A stretch of 64,000 nucleotides of DNA, taken from assembly GCA_026626905.1 (NCBI GenBank), contig JAPNUX010000001.1:124001-188000 (forward strand). The letters run 5' to 3'. The notes beneath the pieces are model-generated. The model saw only the letters and a program-made list of their open reading frames with translations. It was not told the origin of the DNA and did no database searches. Origin of the DNA: Desulfurococcus sp. Its GTDB lineage: Archaea > Thermoproteota > Thermoprotei_A > Sulfolobales > Desulfurococcaceae. The position numbers and the translations under genes are program-made. Below, one piece after another: positions 25,852-34,768 of this stretch; within the stretch, counting starts at the first letter, position 1, and each line of letters starts with the position of its first letter.

Positions 25852-26480
25852 CTAGGCTCTTTTCCTTATAACTATCTTCTGACCAATGATCATAGAGCTT
25901 GGTATTAGCACTTCTAAACCATCCTTTCTCTCTACAATTGTGAACATTGCTGAGACATCTTTAACTTTTACTTCGCTTTCACCAGCTACGTCTACTACAT
26001 CGCCAATCCTGAAGGGTTTAGCTAGCAGTATGAACACGCCTGCTATAGCTTGCCCTAGAACCTGCTGGGTAGCAAAGCCTACGACTAAGCCTATGAAACC
26101 TCCGAGAGCTACACCTGCAGCACCACCTGCAACTCCTCCAGCGATACCAGCTAGCAGGCCTCCAAGCCCGAGTATCCTGATTAAGCTTCTAACAGCCGCG
26201 GCGGTGGATTCGTCATACTTACGCTTTAACATCACGTAGAAGGCTTGGGCTATAGCGTTAACTATAAGCCAGCCTAATACTAATAGCACTACTATGTAGA
26301 CGTATACACTATAATCTTTTATTACTGCTAAGCCCTGCAGGCGTGTAGCGTTCACTAGTGCGTCAACACCCTGCGTGAAGAACCATTGGAGAACCCCATT
26401 ACTATTACTGTGATTATAACGTATACTATTAGCTTACCCCATATTCCTCCGGTTGCTTTAGAGCCCTCCTTAGACACCAT
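25852..26480 (-). CDS. MscS-type mechanosensitive channel, apparent frameshift
   Basis: The pore helix GLVVGFATQQVLGQAIAGVFILLAKPFRIGD pattern (helix 3 plus start of the beta domain) identifies MscS. A short GTG-started version (25852-26355) would lack helix 1. Upstream in another frame, an ATG at 26480 with GAGGTGAT before it begins a normal N-terminus (KEGSKATGGIWGKL, then a membrane helix). Adding one G to the run at 26394-26397 joins both parts as VIVMGVLQWFF and gives 209 aa. The C-terminal domain is short, as in minimal MscS. It is either sequence error or a true frameshift. Confidence 0.7.
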
Positions 26481-26829
26481 GTATCACCTCGAATACTACT
26501 AAAATATTGTTGTATAAGGCTTGTATACTTTAAAGGAGAAAATTTAACTAAAAGTGTTAACATACTTCGAATAACCGGCTAGGAGACCAGATAGCCTGAG
26601 TGATTTCAAGCTTCTAGTGGTCGGAGCCCGCTTTAATACTTCTCATTCATCGAGTGCTGCTCTCGATCTCCCGGGTTCCTCCTCATCCCATGTAGTATTA
26701 ACGAGTTAATCCCATTAAATATTAAGTGTAAGGCCACCTGGCTTGCAAGTGCCTCTATTCACCTAGGGCCTGGTATCTCGAAGGCTATAGTGCAGATAAA
26801 TTACCTAGTTAGGAGTGGGCTATCTAATC
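26481..26829. other. 349-base intergenic region upstream of the MscS gene
   Basis: No gene is seen. The MscS promoter (reverse CCTTATACAACAATATTTTAG) lies at the left. A possible stem occupies 26577-26628: GGCT with AGCC outside, an internal loop, and GACCA (26585-26589) with TGGTC (26618-26622) inside. A separate perfect hairpin ATCGAG/CTCGAT is at 26649-26654 and 26662-26667 with a 7-base loop. A small structured RNA is possible. I found no C/D or H/ACA box set that would name it. Confidence 0.25.
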
Positions 26830-27531
26830 CTATACGACCCTGATTCTTTTAAGGAAGTGTTGTATCACGCTCGGTATTCTTAGTAGTGAAGTATAGGTTT
26901 CCTTGATTACGAGTTTTAACGCCTCCCTTAACCCCTTCTCCCTGGCTGTACTGCTTACTTTCACCCAGTCTATTGATCCAGTTACGTACATTATTACAAG
27001 CGTGATCACTATGTAAATGATTGTAGCTAGCCATGAAGGTAGCCCGGCATTCTCCTCGAAGAGAAATGAGAGGCTTCTCCCGAAAACTGCTGCCAGGAAT
27101 GTTATAGTGAGCTTTCCCAGTAGAAGTGCGGTAAAGAATATTAGGATATTATATCCAGCGTAGCCGAGCGGTATGTAAACCACGTCGTCCGGTAGCGGCG
27201 TAGCTGCCACCAGGAGGACTGTTACGAAGAGAGCTTTGCTCTGCGTGCTCGCTAAGTAGGTGATATTCTCTTTGAACCTGCTCCTCGATCCAATGGAGCT
27301 TAAACTTCTACCAATCAAGTACACTATTATCTTCCCTAAGCTTGCTCCAAGAGCTGCTGATACAATAGTGAGAGCTAGTATCCTGGTATCCTGGATTCTC
27401 GTGAAGACTGGTATCAGCCAGAAGAGATATGGTATAGTAGAGTATGGTATAGCATTTGAAATCAGGGAGAGCATAAAGACTCCAATGTATCCTCCAGCCT
27501 TACTAAACCATTCTAAAAGCCACGCTAGCAA
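26830..27531 (-). CDS. VTT/DedA-family membrane protein
   Basis: 233 aa. The VTT (SNARE-associated) domain spans about residues 15-175: a hydrophobic start (YIGVFMLSLISNAIPYSTIPY), the GASLGKIIVYLIGR motif and ATPLPDDVVYIPLGYAG, where proline and acidic residues line the reentrant loop. DedA-family proteins act in lipid scrambling or transport of undecaprenyl or similar lipids in other organisms. The C-terminal 50 residues form a basic cytoplasmic tail. It is monocistronic here, with a possible promoter at 27540-27560 on the minus strand. Confidence 0.75.
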   Translation of the reverse strand: MLAWLLEWFSKAGGYIGVFMLSLISNAIPYSTIPYLFWLIPVFTRIQDTRILALTIVSAALGASLGKIIVYLIGRSLSSIGSRSRFKENITYLASTQSKALFVTVLLVAATPLPDDVVYIPLGYAGYNILIFFTALLLGKLTITFLAAVFGRSLSFLFEENAGLPSWLATIIYIVITLVIMYVTGSIDWVKVSSTAREKGLREALKLVIKETYTSLLRIPSVIQHFLKRIRVV

Positions 27532-27630
27532 GTACTATTCCACCACTCTCAGTAATTTGGTAGCATTAACAGCTAGATAAATCTACAGGCTAATAAGGAT
27601 GAAGAGTTATCACAAACCCTGGTGGCAAGC

Positions 27631-28149
27631 ATGGTGTCTAAGGCTAGCGACATGATTAGTAGGTGGCTAATCGAGGAAACCTTCACGCTAAGGAGGCTTG
27701 AAGCACCCCCTGAAGCACGAATTAAATGGGGTATTAATGTTTCAACCCCGGGTTCTCCTGGAGTAAGCTTCACTATTGTGAATCCTGCTGACAGAGAGGA
27801 TAGGTATGTGCTCACTCTTGCAATACTAGTATCCCCTGAGCACCTCAAGGAGCTCGAGAAGCTGAAGCCTGCTGACAGATTGAAGATTATGCACAGCATT
27901 CTATCTAGGGCTCTAGCCGTCTGCATCGACTGCAAGATCATGGTTCAACCAAATGTACTGAACCCTCAAGCTATAGTTGTCAACATGGATATCTTCGAGG
28001 ATGAGGTAACTAGCTACGGAAAAGGATTCTTCCTTAGAACTGTATGGAGGCTTATAAACACTTATCTCTCAATAGTCTCAGGCTTCAACGAGTGGATGCC
28101 GATACTGCCTCCAGAAGCAGGCAGGCAGTCAACACAAACCTTTATATAG
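27631..28149 (+). CDS. Uncharacterised protein, possibly DUF2299-like
   Basis: 172 aa. The first 60 residues (MISRWLIEETFTLRRLEAPPEARIKWGINV) and later the VLTLAILVSPEHLKEL segment recall the archaeal DUF2299 group, a cytoplasmic family without known function; this is a weak call. Two cysteines lie at CIDC. ATG 27631 was chosen over GTG 27622 because GGTGG lies 6 bases before it. It is followed by a short secreted or membrane protein gene 33 bases downstream and may share its transcript. Confidence 0.5.
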   Translation: MVSKASDMISRWLIEETFTLRRLEAPPEARIKWGINVSTPGSPGVSFTIVNPADREDRYVLTLAILVSPEHLKELEKLKPADRLKIMHSILSRALAVCIDCKIMVQPNVLNPQAIVVNMDIFEDEVTSYGKGFFLRTVWRLINTYLSIVSGFNEWMPILPPEAGRQSTQTFI

Positions 28150-28182
28150 AATTGGTTTAATTTGATCTAAGGGGTGAAGTAG

Positions 28183-28611
28183 TTGAGTGGAAAACTCTGG
28201 CTCAGCCTGCTAACTCTTCTACTAGTATTATCAGTGATCTCCGCGGTAAGCGTTAATGCCCAGAGTAATGAGACTACTACAGCACAGGATGTTATGAACA
28301 AGATTCTAAGTAACCCCAAATCATACATGGTGATCCTAGTACAGTTTCTCCTGGGGCTTGCATTAGGCTACTTCTCGTTAAAGGTCATCAAGTACATTAT
28401 AGCGCTGATACTAATAGTAGTCTTAGGCATAGCTCTCTCAATCTGGAGTATCGGCGGGGACATCTACGACTTCCTGACAAAAATAGCTGGGTACTCTAGT
28501 GAAATCGCAGATATTATTTGGCGTGTAGCAGTTGCACTAGGTCTTCTAACACTAGGACCTATAACTGTCGGCTTCATAGCCGGCGCTATACTCGCGTGGA
28601 TTAAAGGCTAG
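28183..28611 (+). CDS. Small membrane protein with N-terminal signal peptide
   Basis: 142 aa from a TTG with AGGGGTGAAG before it. A basic residue and a long hydrophobic stretch (residues 4-25) end in VNAQS, like a signal peptidase I site. A polar loop of about 25 residues follows, then three hydrophobic helices (about 46-68, 69-86 and 110-140) with many glycines. I do not recognise the family. It is separated from the regulator gene downstream by a palindromic operator region and is probably a distinct transcript. Confidence 0.55.
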   Translation: MSGKLWLSLLTLLLVLSVISAVSVNAQSNETTTAQDVMNKILSNPKSYMVILVQFLLGLALGYFSLKVIKYIIALILIVVLGIALSIWSIGGDIYDFLTKIAGYSSEIADIIWRVAVALGLLTLGPITVGFIAGAILAWIKG

Positions 28612-28648
28612 CACTGTAACTCTAAAGCTGCAAGGTTTTATTCCCTTT

Positions 28649-28675
28649 CGATCATTTTGATCGTTCCGAACGATC
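28649..28675. promoter_or_regulatory. Overlapping palindromes: likely operator of the regulator-radical SAM operon
   Basis: Two palindromes overlap: CGATCA-TTT-TGATCG (28649-28663) and GATCGTTC-C-GAACGATC (28659-28675), both perfect in their arms. A TATA-like GGTTTTATT lies just upstream (about 28635-28642), so the palindromes fall where transcription should begin, and the TTG of a winged-helix gene is 13 bases downstream. This is the layout of an autoregulatory operator. Binding is inferred. Confidence 0.5.
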
Positions 28676-28687
28676 CGGTGGTTTTAA

Positions 28688-29044
28688 TTGAGGGGCTTGA
28701 ACTTGCTGCTCAGCCTTACTGGTTTAAAGCCCTCTATGGCGAGGATTCCAGCAGTCCTGATACTTAGTAGTAGAGAGTTAAGCTTGAGTGAACTATGTGA
28801 GGCAACAGGCCATACTAAGAGCATGATTTCAGAGATAATGAGTGTTCTCGAAGCTAGAGGGCTGGTTGAAGCTAGCAGGGTTAAGAGAAGAGTGAGCTAC
28901 AGGGTTAGAGTGGATGCTCTAAGAAAGCTTATCGAGGAGCACTTAGAGAAGCTTGGAAACGCCTTGGAAGACGCGTACAGGGAGAGCGGTCTCAGGGATT
29001 TCCACGAGATAGCTGAATCCATTAGGAGACGTAGAGGAGGATAA
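28688..29044 (+). CDS. Winged-helix transcriptional regulator
   Basis: 118 aa from a TTG. The winged helix spans about 20-75: helix ARIPAVLILSS, then LSLSELCEATGHTKSMISEIMSVLEARG (helix-turn-helix), then the wing VEASRVKRRVSYRV. The C-terminal 40 residues are a charged helix (LRKLIEEHLEKLGNALEDAY) likely to form a dimer coiled coil. This resembles GbsR/MarR-type regulators. Perfect palindromes lie at its promoter, suggesting autoregulation. It heads a run with a small unknown gene and a radical SAM gene, which it may control. Confidence 0.75.
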   Translation: MRGLNLLLSLTGLKPSMARIPAVLILSSRELSLSELCEATGHTKSMISEIMSVLEARGLVEASRVKRRVSYRVRVDALRKLIEEHLEKLGNALEDAYRESGLRDFHEIAESIRRRRGG

Positions 29045-29046
29045 GC

Positions 29047-29397
29047 GTGACACAGAAGCATGAGGACTCAACAGTAATCCTCTTGTATTCTCTAAGCAGT
29101 GATGCATCTAGTGCTGCAAGAGAGATATACGGCTACATTGCTAGAAGTAAGACCCGAAAGGTAGTGTTAATCTTGCACAAAGAGCTAGAGGTAGATATCT
29201 ATGAGTTAATGAGGGAGCTCGTGCTTATCAACCATGTGTACACTGTTTCAATGTACAGCTACTCAAGTAGGAGGGAGGCTCTTGAAGCAGCTTTCAGCAG
29301 CTTCTCTGGGAACTCTATCATAATCTTAGCTACAGGTAGCGACGCCGGAAAACTAGCTAGGGAACTCGAAGGGAAAGCTGTAGTCGAGGTGGCTTAA
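29047..29397 (+). CDS. Small uncharacterised alpha/beta protein
   Basis: 116 aa from a GTG two bases after the regulator stop. The pattern is repeated strand-helix: TVILLYSLSSDASSAAREIYGY, KVVLILHKEL, VYTVSMYS, SIIILATGSDAGKLAREL. The form suggests a small Rossmann-like or flavodoxin-like domain without a clear nucleotide motif. No family is recognised. It sits between a regulator and a radical SAM enzyme with essentially no gaps, so it probably serves the same process, perhaps as a partner of the enzyme. That is inference from position. Confidence 0.55.
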   Translation: MTQKHEDSTVILLYSLSSDASSAAREIYGYIARSKTRKVVLILHKELEVDIYELMRELVLINHVYTVSMYSYSSRREALEAAFSSFSGNSIIILATGSDAGKLARELEGKAVVEVA

Positions 29398-30915
29398 TTG
29401 GGCTACGAGATAGTCATAACAACCGATAGAACAATGATGAGTAATCATCACGGCAAGGAGTTCCTGGGCTTCGTGGCAACAGGCCCGCCGATAGGGATGC
29501 CTGAATCACTATGGCTGGCTCTAGCAGCACCGAAGGTTAAAGTCGACAAGGAGGGAAGGCCGAGGGAAGCACCATACGGGATGAGGAAGATTGAAGCTGT
29601 ATTAGTTGATGCAGGCTTCAATGCCGCTATAGTGGACCCGGATCATATAGCTAAGCACATTGACTCCATGCGTATATTAATGTTAAGCCATCACGACTAC
29701 TTCGCCTATGGGCCTCCAAGTAGTGAATGGTGGAGTATAACAGGCTTAGAACCCGTGAATAGGAGAAGCTTTATAAGGTTCATGGAGAGCCCGGCTGTGA
29801 GAAAAGCGAAAGCAAAAGGTGTTAAGATTATAGCTGGAGGTCCAGCAGCATGGCAGTGGCTTTACGAGCCGGAGCTAATGGAGAAATGGGGGGTGGATAC
29901 TGTAGTCGACGGCGAAGGCGAGAAAATAGTTGTTGAACTCGTGGAGAAAGCCTTGAGAAACGAGCCGCTACCACGCTACGTTTACGTGGGGGTTGACAAC
30001 GCCCCCGGCGTCAACGAGATCCCGGTTATAAAGGGTGCCAGTGTTAACGGGCTGGTTGAAATCATGAGAGGGTGTCCGAGGGGATGTAAGTTCTGTAGTG
30101 TCACGCTGAGGCCTCTTAGATTCATTCCTCTCGACAAGATCCTAGCTGAAGTAGACGTAAACTTGAAAGCCGGATTGAAGGGTATCATACTTCACAGTGA
30201 GGACGTACTATTATATCATGCAGACGGTGTTAAACCAAGACCAGAGCCCATATTAAAGCTTCACAAGGAAGTACTCGATAGAATAGGCGGTAAGAGAAGC
30301 CTAGCATGGTCTCATGCAAGTCTAGCTGCAGTGAAGTACGCTGAGGATAACTACAAGCTGATATCAAAGCTTATGAGCGAGCTAGTGCTAAATGAACATA
30401 GAAGGTTCCTGGGAGTCGAGGTTGGAATAGAGACTGGAAGCGTGAGGCTGGCAAGAGAGATTATGAGGGCTAAGGCTTCACCCTACCCAGTTGAAAGCTG
30501 GCCCAAGGTAGTGGAGGATGCCTTTGCAATAATGCATGAAAACATGATTATACCGGCGGCAACAGTCATCCTTGGGATTCCAGGTGAAACACCCAGCGAT
30601 GTCATGGAGACAGTAGAGTTGATTGAGAGACTTAAACCCTACCGTAGCATTATTGTTCCAATGTTCTTTGTGCCTATGGGTGCTTTAAAACAGAACAAGT
30701 GGTTTATGCGCGAGCATCTTAAACGAGAGCATATAGATGCACTGCTAGCAATGTTCAACCACACAATCTACTGGGCTGAGGAAATAGTGAATAGATTCTA
30801 CTTTAATGAACCATACCACATGCCGCTTAAAGCACTCTTAAAGTACTTCATGAGGTATGTGAAGAAGCGTGTTAAAAAGTACATGGGGAAACTAGAAGAA
30901 ATGATTAAAAGCTGA
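29398..30915 (+). CDS. Radical SAM protein with B12-binding-like N-terminal domain
   Basis: 505-aa radical S-adenosylmethionine enzyme. CPRGCKFC (C226, C230, C233) binds the 4Fe-4S cluster. Residues about 60-200 resemble the B12-binding-type Rossmann domain seen before the radical SAM core in COG1032 enzymes (VLVDAGFNAAIVD, ILMLSHHDYFAY, IIAGGPAAW, VVDGEGEK). A GVEVGIETGS motif and ILGIPGETPSDV complete the core. The C-terminus is basic. The reaction is unknown. The TTG start directly abuts the preceding stop. Similar B12-type radical SAM enzymes do methylations or sulfur insertions, which is only a guide. Confidence 0.75.
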   Translation: MGYEIVITTDRTMMSNHHGKEFLGFVATGPPIGMPESLWLALAAPKVKVDKEGRPREAPYGMRKIEAVLVDAGFNAAIVDPDHIAKHIDSMRILMLSHHDYFAYGPPSSEWWSITGLEPVNRRSFIRFMESPAVRKAKAKGVKIIAGGPAAWQWLYEPELMEKWGVDTVVDGEGEKIVVELVEKALRNEPLPRYVYVGVDNAPGVNEIPVIKGASVNGLVEIMRGCPRGCKFCSVTLRPLRFIPLDKILAEVDVNLKAGLKGIILHSEDVLLYHADGVKPRPEPILKLHKEVLDRIGGKRSLAWSHASLAAVKYAEDNYKLISKLMSELVLNEHRRFLGVEVGIETGSVRLAREIMRAKASPYPVESWPKVVEDAFAIMHENMIIPAATVILGIPGETPSDVMETVELIERLKPYRSIIVPMFFVPMGALKQNKWFMREHLKREHIDALLAMFNHTIYWAEEIVNRFYFNEPYHMPLKALLKYFMRYVKKRVKKYMGKLEEMIKS

Positions 30916-30970
30916 GTTCTCATCTAGTAGCCTATAGTAGCCTAAAACAGGACTGCTAGTGGCGGTTGAC

Positions 30971-32491
30971 ATGGAGGTATTCTACATAACTACGCCGATA
31001 TATTACCCTAACGCCTCTCCCCATATAGGTCATGCCTACACAACAGTATTTGCTGACGTCATGGCTAGATTTAACAGGTTAATCGGCAATAGAGTATTCT
31101 TTCTAACCGGTAACGATGAGCATGGATTGAAGATTCAGAGGGTTGCCGAGAAAGCTGGCAAGAACCCCCAGGAGTTCGTTGACGAAATGGCAGAAGTCTA
31201 TAAGAGATACTGGAGGATGCTGGATATCTCTAACGACTACTTCATCAGGACAACGGATCCACGCCACGAGAAAGCTGTGCAGGAAGCCTTTAACTACATA
31301 TACAGTAAGGGGCTGATATACAAGGCTAGGTACGGGGGATACTACTGCGTGGACTGCGAGAAGTACTACTCGCCTGGAGAATATGCTCTCGTGGAGGGTA
31401 AACCCTACTGTCCAATACACAATAAGCCGTTAGAATATCTCGAGGAGGATACATACTACTTCAAGCTATCAGAGTTCAAGGAATACCTGCTGGATGTACT
31501 AGAGAACAAGGATATCGTGTACCCCCCTCAGTACGCTGGAGAGGTTGCATCAAAGATCAGGAATGAGGGTTTAAAGGATATCTCAGTGGCTAGACCTGTT
31601 GAGAGAGTTAGATGGGGTATTCCAGTCCCCTTCGATAGAAACTACGTGATATACGTCTGGTTTGATGCACTCATGAACTACCTCAGCGGGGTAGGTTACC
31701 TTGATGACAAAGAAAACCTTAAAGTCTACTGGCCCAGCGCCCACCATGTGATTGGAAAAGATATACTATGGTTCCATACAGCTGTATGGTTCTCGATCCT
31801 AAAAGCCCTCGACCTACCACCTCCAAGAAAAGTAATTGTTCACGGGTACCTGGTAAACAAGGGTTTAAAGATAGGGAAGAGTACTGGAAACGTTATATCG
31901 ATCGAGGAGCTCGTAGCAAGATACCATAGTAGCGATGGAGTTAGATACCTGCTTTCAAGAATATTCAACATGGATAAGGATAGCGAGGTATCCTTCGAGC
32001 TCTTCGACAGCATTTACAACAGCGAGCTAGCCGATACCTACGGGAATCTAGCTAGAAGAGTTGGAATACTCGCAATGAAGAAAATGAATGGAAGAGTATA
32101 CAGGAGAAGTATTGATAAGCCGGTAGTAGACATTGTAGAGGAGAATGTAAACGCTTACATTGATGCAATGAAGAGCTTCGAGGTCTCTAAGGCGCTTGAG
32201 CACGCTATGAATATAGCTAGATACGCTAATCAGTACATTAACGAAGTGAAGCCGTGGGAGAAGTCTAATCCTAGCAGGGAACTCTACGTGCTATTAGAGC
32301 TGATTAGAACTGTTGCAACCCTCCTCTACCCGTTCACACCTAACGCTTCACTAAAGCTAGCTTCATCCTTCGGCTTCGAGGTGAGAAACCCGTTAAAACT
32401 GGATCTTGGAGGCGTGGAGAGGTATACTGTCGCAGATGCACCAATACTCTTCAGGAAGGTGAGGGAGGAGGGTAGTAGTGGCGGCGGGTGA
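30971..32491 (+). CDS. metG: Methionyl-tRNA synthetase, bacterial-like single-zinc type
   Basis: Charges tRNA-Met with methionine. TTPIYYPNASPHIGHAYTT (residues 7-25) holds the HIGH motif, YCVDC with CPIH is a single zinc knuckle, and LKIGKSTGN is the KMSKS region. The opening and the one-knuckle insert are those of bacterial MetRS; typical archaeal enzymes begin differently and have more zinc ligands. At 507 aa it lacks the C-terminal dimerisation domain. ATG 30971 was preferred to GTG 30959 because GGCGG lies 5-9 bases before it. It overlaps the ROK kinase gene by 14 bases. Confidence 0.85.
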   Translation: MEVFYITTPIYYPNASPHIGHAYTTVFADVMARFNRLIGNRVFFLTGNDEHGLKIQRVAEKAGKNPQEFVDEMAEVYKRYWRMLDISNDYFIRTTDPRHEKAVQEAFNYIYSKGLIYKARYGGYYCVDCEKYYSPGEYALVEGKPYCPIHNKPLEYLEEDTYYFKLSEFKEYLLDVLENKDIVYPPQYAGEVASKIRNEGLKDISVARPVERVRWGIPVPFDRNYVIYVWFDALMNYLSGVGYLDDKENLKVYWPSAHHVIGKDILWFHTAVWFSILKALDLPPPRKVIVHGYLVNKGLKIGKSTGNVISIEELVARYHSSDGVRYLLSRIFNMDKDSEVSFELFDSIYNSELADTYGNLARRVGILAMKKMNGRVYRRSIDKPVVDIVEENVNAYIDAMKSFEVSKALEHAMNIARYANQYINEVKPWEKSNPSRELYVLLELIRTVATLLYPFTPNASLKLASSFGFEVRNPLKLDLGGVERYTVADAPILFRKVREEGSSGGG

Positions 32492-33470
32492 ACCCAGGTA
32501 TATAGCTGTGGATCTAGGTGCAACAAAGATTAGAGTAGCTATCTGCAGTAGAAGCAGGATACTCGACAAGAAGGTTATCCCGACACCGAGGACAGGAGGT
32601 AGCGAGATCATAGCTGAAACCATTGCATCACTAGTAAGAAGCGAGTGGGGGAATAAACTAAAGGATATTAACGCCGTCGGGGTAGCATCAATAGGGCCAC
32701 TGGATTTAAAGAGAGGTGTAGTGGTTAAACCACCCAACCTACCCTTACTCAGAGAGATAAAGCTACTGGAGCCTCTGAGAGAGATGCTCGGAGTAAGAGT
32801 ATATGTTGTTAACGATGCTGTTGCAGCAGCATGGGGTGAAAAGCACTTTGGATCCGGGGGTAGCGTGAGAAACCTGCTATACGTGACTCTGAGTACTGGT
32901 GTCGGTGGAGGAGTAATCGTAGATAACCACCTGCTTCTAGGTAAGAAGGGGAATGCCCACGAGATAGGCCATATAGTAGTCGACTACAACTCGGATCTTA
33001 GGTGTGGCTGCGGGGGCTACGGTCACTGGGAGGCTTATGCTGGAGGAGGAAACCTGCCTAGGGTTGCAAGATGGCTTCTCGGGAAAAACCCCGAGCTGTA
33101 TAAGGGGAGCAAGCTAGCCGAGAGGATCACTAGAGGAGAGGAGGTGACCAGTATAGATATATTCGCGTACTACAGGAGTGGTGATCCCCTCTCATTGAAA
33201 ACCGTGGAGCTCTTCATTAAAGCTACAGGAGCAGGTCTTGCCTCAGCTATAAACAGCTATGATCCAGAGCTTGTAGTGATTGGAGGAGGCGTCTTCCTCA
33301 ATAATACTGATATACTACTAGAGCCTATCACAGCTGAAACTTTAAGGAATATTGTGACAGAGCCTCCATTAATAAAGCCGACAAGCCTCGGCGATGATGT
33401 AGGAGTCTATGGGGCTCTAGCTATAGCCGTGAACCCCCCACCGGAACTAGTGGATATTCAAGGTGTCTGA
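32478..33470 (+). CDS. ROK-family sugar kinase (glucokinase/hexokinase-like)
   Basis: ATP-dependent hexose kinase of the ROK family. YIAVDLGATKIRVAI (8-22) is the phosphate-binding loop, VVNDAVAAAWGE the catalytic region with aspartate, STGVGGGVIVD the next nucleotide motif, and RCGCGGYGHWEAYAGG the zinc-binding CxCGxxGHxE signature. Crenarchaeal relatives phosphorylate glucose and other hexoses. The GTG start overlaps metG by 14 bases. The 3' end overlaps that of the convergent SpoIIM-like gene by 13 bases. Exact sugar is inferred. Confidence 0.85.
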   Translation: MAAGEPRYIAVDLGATKIRVAICSRSRILDKKVIPTPRTGGSEIIAETIASLVRSEWGNKLKDINAVGVASIGPLDLKRGVVVKPPNLPLLREIKLLEPLREMLGVRVYVVNDAVAAAWGEKHFGSGGSVRNLLYVTLSTGVGGGVIVDNHLLLGKKGNAHEIGHIVVDYNSDLRCGCGGYGHWEAYAGGGNLPRVARWLLGKNPELYKGSKLAERITRGEEVTSIDIFAYYRSGDPLSLKTVELFIKATGAGLASAINSYDPELVVIGGGVFLNNTDILLEPITAETLRNIVTEPPLIKPTSLGDDVGVYGALAIAVNPPPELVDIQGV

Positions 33471-34768
33471 ACAATTAGAGAGGCTTCAATTAATGCCGCA
33501 GTAGCCAAGAGTATCATACCAGCAAGAATAATCGTAAGATACTTTCTCTCCGAGCTAAGCCTTGTCACAGAGGATGCGAGGACAGCGTAGCCGGAAAGCT
33601 CTAGGATAGCGTAGGGGTGAATCATGAGTAGCAGTCCAGCTATTCTACTAGGCCAGTCGCTTAGCATTAATTTAAGCCCTATTACCACTCCAGCGTTAAA
33701 CACTCCTGTAGAGAGCACTACCGACCCGAAGGGCGTAATAGAGGCTATTGAAGTATAGAAGTTGTTAAGAAATATCATTAACGTTAAATCCTGGAAGCTC
33801 AGGTTACGGAGCGATTCCCCTAGGCTCTCAATACTTCTACCTAGAAGTTCAGAGTAAACTCTATAGCCTACTACACCATTTACTACTCCGATAGCTAGAA
33901 GCAGGTACGCTAACCCTACGTTAAATACTAGTATGGATGAATACCTGTACTGCTTGATAGTAGTGTTCAACGAGAACCATAGGAGCCCGAGAGATGGTCC
34001 TGAGAGAATACTGATAGGAAAACCCATGTAAGAGTAGAGTATTGAGAGCCCGGCTACCAGTAGTATAGCTGAGATTACTCTTAAAGCACTCTCACCTCTC
34101 ATCCCAGTACCCGCGGACTCACTGTAGGCTAGCGGGGCTGGCGGGTTAGGGTGGTTACCGTGCACTACGCTTACATGGTTGTTGAATAAACCTATGATCT
34201 TGAAGGCTAGGAGCGAGGTGTATAAACCCATGGATATTATGGATAATGCTAGATCCATGGCTATCGATGCACTACTATAATCTCTTACCCGGCTATAGCC
34301 TAGAAGAGTTCTCTCCTCCTCGATTACGTGTTTCACCAGCGCTCTCTTAACCATTACGAGGAGAACTAGATACCCTAGAACAGGCAGCATGAATACTAGC
34401 AGCATGCCTGTAACTGGTGAGGGGAGAGTAGAGGATTCTATAGCATTGCGCACATAGCTGAGAGCACCTTTAAAGTCTTTTCCCCGCGTGAAGTAGTATG
34501 CTGTAATACTGCTCTCGTAGAGATGCTTCTTAACTAATCGAAGCATATAGAATACGGATACTGTTGAAGAAGCCGTGAATGCGAGAAGTAAGGCTGCCAC
34601 CGGGCTGAACAAGGGAGGGATGCTTAGATCTCTTAAATACACTTGAGTATAGTAGAGTGATGTCAACGTGAATAACGCTAGAAGCACTCCTGGTATCACG
34701 TGTAGTACCGGTTTCTCCTTATTGAAGGAGATTGCTGAGACAAGAGAACTTAATTCATCTTCACCCAT
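33458..34768 (-). CDS. Polytopic membrane protein with SpoIIM/DUF95-like C-terminus
   Basis: 436 aa with about 10 membrane helices. The last 150 residues hold FLNNFYTSIASITPFGS and HPYAILELSGYAVLAS, matching the pattern of stage II sporulation protein M (DUF95): asparagine in a helix, then a His-Pro and Glu-Leu pair. In archaea the family has no known function; sporulation is not implied. ATG 34768 was chosen because AAGGGGA lies upstream; the in-frame start at 34822 would overlap the promoter of the divergent gene. The N-terminal part has six helices and no recognised domain. Confidence 0.6.
   Translation of the reverse strand: MGEDELSSLVSAISFNKEKPVLHVIPGVLLALFTLTSLYYTQVYLRDLSIPPLFSPVAALLLAFTASSTVSVFYMLRLVKKHLYESSITAYYFTRGKDFKGALSYVRNAIESSTLPSPVTGMLLVFMLPVLGYLVLLVMVKRALVKHVIEEERTLLGYSRVRDYSSASIAMDLALSIISMGLYTSLLAFKIIGLFNNHVSVVHGNHPNPPAPLAYSESAGTGMRGESALRVISAILLVAGLSILYSYMGFPISILSGPSLGLLWFSLNTTIKQYRYSSILVFNVGLAYLLLAIGVVNGVVGYRVYSELLGRSIESLGESLRNLSFQDLTLMIFLNNFYTSIASITPFGSVVLSTGVFNAGVVIGLKLMLSDWPSRIAGLLLMIHPYAILELSGYAVLASSVTRLSSERKYLTIILAGMILLATAALIEASLIVQTP

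Noticed and set aside
27573-27941. Minus-strand ORF of 122 codons
   Set aside because: Antisense to the accepted 27631-28149 gene, serine-rich shadow composition and no start signal.
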